Below, one piece after another: positions 59,083 to 64,000 of a stretch of DNA of 64,000 nt. Both the position numbers and the translations under genes were made by a program. Under the pieces are notes generated by a model. The model searched no databases. It saw only the letters and a list, made by a program, of their open reading frames with translations, and was not told the origin of the DNA. Source of the DNA: Cladopsammia gracilis (lineage: Eukaryota > Cnidaria > Anthozoa > Scleractinia > Dendrophylliidae); NCBI GenBank assembly GCA_022457155.1, contig JAJGOT010000291.1:905501-969500 (forward strand), in the 5' to 3' direction. The first letter of the stretch is position 1. The number at the start of each line of letters is the position of its first letter.

Positions 59083-60149
59083 ATTTGTTATATAGCAACA
59101 CAAAAACACAACACAACACAGTTTGAAAAACGCGTCGAACACTCGAGGTAAACATCAATCGCATCATAATCATGCCACTTTTTGCCAGTGAAAATGTTTC
59201 CCGCTTTCGCATATTAACAGCTGATATTAAATGTTGCCCGGTCATGGACGTTTGGCGAATTGGCGGGAAACAGTTTGTTTGTTAGACGTGATGTGACCAT
59301 GAATCAACCAATGAACGCGCGCGTTGCATTGAGATAAACTCCAGCTATATAACAAATATACTTATTACATGGCCAGCAAAGGCGCATGTTTTATTCTCAA
59401 TCGCTGCGCTCAGCCGAATAGAAACATTTCCCATGTAAACACTAGAGACAATTGCAGGGGGCCGACCAGCCATCGAGACCATCCATTTCACAGTCAAAAT
59501 ATAACTCTTTCGATGTATGTCTGCGCAAGCACGTCGCAAACCATAGCCCACATAAGGAAAGGTCTGTTAAAAACGCACTATACATTTACGTTTACATCAT
59601 GACGTTGTAGTGATGCGCAAAACCAGAGAAAAAAACTCCTAACTCGGAGAAAGAGCTGGAAACATTTTGAATTCTTCAAACCAATGCAGAACCACCTTAA
59701 CTTCTGGGCCGGGTTATTCAAAGAGCCCTAATTCTCACCTAAACACAAGCAATTCTGTCAAACATGAAGTCATATGGAAATTACAAATAATTGTGTGCAA
59801 TATAAAGTGCCCAAGGTCCGAATTACGTGCATTTCTGGACATAAGTGATAATCAATGGAGATTTTTTTAAAACTAACTTTGCCCCTTAGTTTCGACTTTG
59901 ACTTGTCTCCACGTGTAACTTAAAAATAGGTTTTGAAGACTTTTCTAACAAGGGAAATTAAATCTTTGGTTAAGTTTTAATCCTGGGTTAGCGTTAACCG
60001 GCTTTCCGCAACAACCGGGCCTGGAGTTTAAAGGTTGATGCCAAAAATTACCCCAGGAGACTGAGAGTTCCGTTTCATTAGTTCTGCCATGACGACAAAC
60101 AAACAAACGACCAATGACAGGACCGAAATGGCAATTATTTATTAAAGAC
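59083..60149. other. No gene recognised; possible MITE 59704-60022
   Basis: GGCCGGGTTATTCAAAG (59706) and inverted GCAACAACCGGGCC (60008-60021) are weakly paired ends of a possible element. The remainder is unassigned. Confidence 0.35.
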
Positions 60150-60372
60150 GTTTTACCATTGAGCCTAATTAATAGCCCTAGTAATTGCGCTAGCCATTGA
60201 AAACGTTTTACCATTTGATAGGCCTAGTAATTGCTGGCCATTATAAGCCAAATAATAGCTCTAGTAATTGCTAGCCATTGAAAACGTTTTACCATTAAAT
60301 AGGCCAAGTAATTGCTAGCCATTAAAAAGGTTTTGCCATTAGACCTAGCAATAGCCATTAGTAAATACCAAA
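60150..60372 (+). repeat. Degenerate tandem repeat, GCCATTGAAAACGTTTTACC units
   Basis: Four or five irregular units combining AACGTTTTACCATT, AATAGGCC(T/A)AGTAATTGC and TAGCCATT. Confidence 0.8.
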
Positions 60373-60533
60373 CCAACGGATAGTGTCTTTCGCGCGCCCT
60401 GATTGGCTACTCAAAGACGGAATAGTCTTTCGGCTATTCACCTCTCAAACTCATTAATAATTCACATGAAGAGAAAACAAAGGACTTCTCTTCCGTGATG
60501 GAGGTTTGGATGTGTGATACTAATTACCAATAA

Positions 60534-60817
60534 ATAGAGCAGTTTTCAATTGAGTGTCGAAAGTAATTACACAATTGCTTTGGGTTTGCATGGCTACGCT
60601 TTGTGATTGGCTAAAAAATCTCGCGCCACTTTCTCGACCAATCAGAAGTAAAACCAATCGTGACTTGTCGCACGCGTTTTCCCGCGCTTGGCGCCGCCGA
60701 CATGTAATTGCTTCGAGCTCTGATTGGTTCATTGGATTGTTTACAACTGCTGTGATTGGTCAGAGTAATTCCTACTTTAGTTTTGGTTTTACGACACTCA
60801 ATTGAAAACTGCTCTAT
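60534..60817. mobile_element. Intact GAGCAGTTTTCAATTGAG MITE
   Basis: ATAGAGCAGTTTTCAATTGA and its exact inverse at 60817. Several ATTGG boxes and GCGTTTTCCCGCGCTTGGCG inside. 284 bp; other copies at 36098-36520 and 39300-39433. Confidence 0.9.
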
Positions 60818-61359
60818 TGGTGAACTTTTGCGTTGCCAGAATTTCTCCAAGAAATACTGATGGCTTGAGAAGCTACATTAAACACGGAAAAGAGTTTTTA
60901 TGTCAGTTAACGACTCGATTGCGCCTCGTTTTTTCAATGCACTTCTCGGTGTTTGGATATCCCGATGAAACACTCTTTCTTGCGTTTTTGATATGATATA
61001 TTACCTCTAGGTATTATTCTGGATTTCACGCGCGAGTTTTTCTCTTTTTGTAGATCAGAAAAAAGGCTATTTTGGGCTGACTGTCCGACTGTTTTGGTAT
61101 ATACTAAAACAATTATCCACCTCCAATACCTATGCAAATACGTTTTAAATTGGAACTTTAATTTTTCTTTTGAACAACCTTTATATCATGTTATTTTAAA
61201 TACCTTTGATAATATATATCTAAAAATGAATTTAAAACTCTGTATTCAGTAAAAATCGGATAAACATTGGCAAGCGAGATTTTTTGGGTTCTGCTTAAAT
61301 GTGCTAATATGTTTACGATGTTATCAGTTCAAATCATAGCATTAATTGATTACGAATTT
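60818..61359. other. Downstream flank of the GPCR
   Basis: No gene recognised. Confidence 0.35.
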
Positions 61360-62231
61360 TTAACAGCGACAGAATCTATCAAAACCCATCTGTTTCATTT
61401 CCCTTTTCATGTCCTTTTTCAAAAAAGCGTAAACCAGCGGATTGAACGCTGAATTGAGGACAAAATGATGTGAAGAACCTTCTTCAAAGTCTCAGGCACG
61501 ACGCACATTTTAAAAACAAAGCAAAAACATCTGTAGTTTCCTCCAACATGGCACAAAAGGAAGAGCGAAATAATAAACATTATCATTTTAACTGAAGGAG
61601 ATTTCTTTTCCGCGTGATTGTTTGCTTTTGAGTTTTCCTGCGTCGCCAGATTAAACTTGATCTGCATCAAAATAAACGCTTCTTTTCGAGAAATATCTTT
61701 TGCAATGAAACACAGACGTCCAATGACAAATATGAAGATCACGCTAGGGATAAGCTGGAAGATTAAAACTCTGAACATCTCGAAGATGAAGATAAAGGAT
61801 TCGTTCCTGTTTGAGTAAATAAAAATTGAAGGTAATGTGAAGAGTATCAACGGCAGGATCCAAGCAAATGCAACAACAAGAAACTGTAATCGCCGCCGTG
61901 TTATGTAAAGGTTGTATTTTAAAGGCATGGTAATCGAAAAAAATCTATCTGCTGTTAAGGTACATAAGTTTGCAGACGAGGAATAAAGAAATGTGTGGCT
62001 GGCTTTAAACCATAGTCCCGTGTGATCAGTGGTTAACTCTTGAAAAAAGTTTGAGGCAAACAGTAAAGGAAAATAGGTCAAACCGACGCATAAATCAGCC
62101 AGTGCAAGAGACAGGACAAACCAGTTCGCAGTAACATGTAGCCGTGGTCTTGTGATGATCAAGTACACCACTACCGAGTTTCCTAAGATAGTAATGACGG
62201 TCAACGACCAACCGAGAGCTATAAACCACAT
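61360..62231 (-). pseudogene. Rhodopsin-class GPCR, intronless, one frameshift
   Basis: Starts at ATG 62231; an in-frame TAG lies just upstream. TM1 has TILGNSVVVY, TM2 LSLALADL, TM3 ends TADRFFSI (DRF instead of DRY), TM4 has FAWILP, TM5 has LIPSVIF, and TM6 follows a basic third loop (KKSPSVKMIMF). The frame breaks at about 61459 by what looks like one lost base. The next frame continues LNSAFNPLVYAF (TM7, NPxxY), a helix-8 segment and FCRC, ending TAA at 61362-61360. The cysteine that normally precedes TM3 is missing. A seven-helix plasma-membrane receptor with unknown ligand; such intronless orphan receptors are abundant in cnidarians. The break may be real decay or a sequence error. Confidence 0.85.
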
Positions 62232-62464
62232 CTTCACTGATTGCTAACTTCAAATGTAGACAAAATTGAATCGGGTTAGAACATGTACACCCATCAACGA
62301 TGATCACCCATCAACGTCTGTGAACTTTTGTCTGCCGTTTGTGTCCAGATAACTTCCCCGACCTATACGAAACAAATTCTCTTTTCTTTTAAATCTGATC
62401 CTTGATTAAAAAGACCAACTGCATGATCAGAGAGCATTCCAGCTAAAATCTAGCTAAAATAGGA

Positions 62465-62635
62465 CATATACCTATTTCAATAAAGGTTGCTTTGGTCATT
62501 GGTAATTGGGCATTGGGAAGTTATTATTTGGCGGTCACTCAAGCGAAGCATTGCATTGTGTTCCATATGCCAAATGCCAATTCCCAATTACCATTGACCA
62601 ACTGCCATAGCAACCTTTATTGAATTAGGTGTATG
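62465..62635. mobile_element. Palindrome, AATAAAGGTTGCTTTGG arms
   Basis: CATATACCTATTTCAATAAA and inverse, with inner TGGTCATTGGTAATTGGG arms. About 170 bp, upstream of the GPCR. Confidence 0.8.
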
Positions 62636-62783
62636 GCGGGCGAGTTATTTATTCTTTTATATCTATGTTAATTAGCCCTAGTGGCCTCGTTAGTGTGTGC
62701 AAAATTCAAAAGAATTTTTACTCTAAAATGAGGCCAACAGGGCTAATTAACATACATATAAAAGAATAAATAAATTGGCCGCC
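62635..62783. mobile_element. Palindrome, TTAATTAGCCCT arms
   Basis: GGCGGGCGAGTTATTTATTC and inverse, inner ATGTTAATTAGCCCT and GGCCTC. Directly abuts the previous palindrome. Confidence 0.8.
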
Positions 62784-63337
62784 ATTATGAAAAAGGTACT
62801 GATTGTATGAAACATGTAAAATTAAACCGAATTCTTAAATTCAGCGGTAGCAGATGGTATAAACTGAAGCGCTTAATTGTGGAATTTTTTGGCATTGTTC
62901 AATGCTGCGGCAGGTGTAAACAAAATGTCAAAACGTTTGGAAATTTCATAAATAGAAAGCTCTCTTCAACAATTTAATCAAACTTGATGCCGGATGTGTT
63001 CCCCGGTTGCTAAGATCCATATATATATTTTTGATGTCATTTCTTCCGAGTCAGTACCTTCAGTGTGCCTTTCCAAAATACAAGCTGTTATTTTCGTGTA
63101 GTGTGACTGATGAGGGCTGAAATTTGTTATGAGCCTACTTACATTAAACAAACAATTGAAATACCTGCCACTTCGACTTATTTCCTTTAGAGATAACTGA
63201 GTGGCAATAAGTAAGAGTTATTTTTAGGCAACGTTGGAGGGGATATGTGTTTTACGCCCTTGGCGAATAACAACATTTCCATGAAGTGCCTAGAAATAAC
63301 CGGCTTATTTTCCATGTGGGCGAGGTTGACACCCTCC
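62784..63337. other. No feature recognised
   Basis: No gene or repeat boundaries identified. Confidence 0.35.
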
Positions 63338-63690
63338 CGGGGAGGGGGGGGGGTGTACTCCCTTATATATGCTATATAGGTATGTGCCTCCTGATAGGGT
63401 AGGGTTTTTGAGGTGCTCAGTCCTTAAATAGGGTATCCATTTTGGTATTTTTGGTATTGTGATCCTTAGATATTCCTTAGATGGGGTCATTAAATTGTAG
63501 TATCCACCCCAACCCATAAAACGAAAAAGGTATGGTCTGTCAAAACTGTACTACACGCCTTGGTCTTGGGCCTTAAAAAGGGTATCAAATCTTGATTTTC
63601 TACCCTTAAATAGGGTCAGGGTTTGAGAATTGAGAACCTTGGCGGCACACACCTATCCTAAATTGTCGGGAATACCCCCCGGGGGGGAGC
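63338..63690. mobile_element. CCCGGG-terminus MITE, CCGTTCTAGAAA/TAGGGTATCC subfamily, copy 3
   Basis: CCCGGGGAGGGGGGGG and GTGTACTCCC at the left, GGCGGCACACACCTAT and CCCCGGGGGG at the right. Interior TTAAATAGGGTATC repeats. Confidence 0.75.
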
Positions 63691-64000
63691 GGGGGGGGGG
63701 GGGGTTGAGGCACAGATGAGTGTTTTTCAAATATACGTTTCACAGGCCAAAAAAAGAATACAGATTCCGAAAGTGCCCATGGGGGTTTCAATGTTCTATG
63801 CTCGTTTTGTAAACACAAGAGATTATAATTGGACAATTATTTTCTCTTGGTAAACATGATTCGTGCAATGTGTTTTGAAACGCCGATGGTGAGCAAAATA
63901 TTTCAGTCGTTCACTGAATTTGCCAAAATTTGTCTTGTATGCATATCGGAAGACGCAAAATATAAGAACATAGATTGTGAGTAAGATTTAGGATTGCCAG
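63691..64000. other. No feature recognised
   Basis: Window end, unassigned. Confidence 0.3.

Overview
This window looks like nuclear DNA of a cnidarian, most likely a stony coral or a close anthozoan relative. It has GT-AG introns, genes split over many short exons, no operons, and a very high load of non-autonomous DNA transposons (MITEs), foldback palindromes, tRNA-derived SINEs and LINE debris. Most open reading frames here are chance frames inside repeats. The lineage call is inference from repeat style and gene content; no marker gene settles it.

Region by region: 255-2692 (+) holds a complete three-exon short-chain dehydrogenase of the CBR4 type. 2.7-12.4 kb is mostly repeats (a transposon carrying a 67-bp minisatellite, foldback elements, SINEs), plus a duplicated, frameshifted 3' end of an acyl-CoA synthetase gene at 6847-8091 (-). 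12.9-17.7 kb (+) is a decayed, TE-like gene whose C-terminal half reads as a FEN1/XPG-type structure-specific nuclease followed by a cysteine-rich CXC module. It is enclosed by inverted arms at 11.05-11.34 and 19.65-19.91 kb. 18.2-19.3 kb has two MITEs joined at one shared TTAA.

22997-39252 (-) is one gene: a medium-chain acyl-CoA synthetase (ACSM type). I rebuilt it as 15 exons that join in frame to a 564-residue protein, although its exons are scattered through 16 kb of repeats and most of them contain no ATG. Its introns hold a LINE reverse transcriptase fragment, a THAP-start MITE, a 3.7-kb element with terminal arrays, and tandem duplications.

40-53 kb is almost pure mobile DNA. It includes three TAA-flanked (Harbinger-like) elements, one with its empty site preserved in a neighbouring copy, a pair of head-to-head MITEs, and a pogo/Tigger fossil with a transposase C-terminus. 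53208-53435 (-) encodes a small secreted cysteine-rich protein. 54-61 kb is repeats again, including a foldback element with a clean 8-bp target duplication. 61360-62231 (-) is an intronless rhodopsin-class GPCR with one frameshift just before TM7.

Functionally, CBR4 and the ACSM-type enzyme both belong to fatty-acid metabolism, but they are on opposite strands more than 20 kb apart and nothing suggests co-regulation. The best candidate for a poorly described system is the FEN-like nuclease element.
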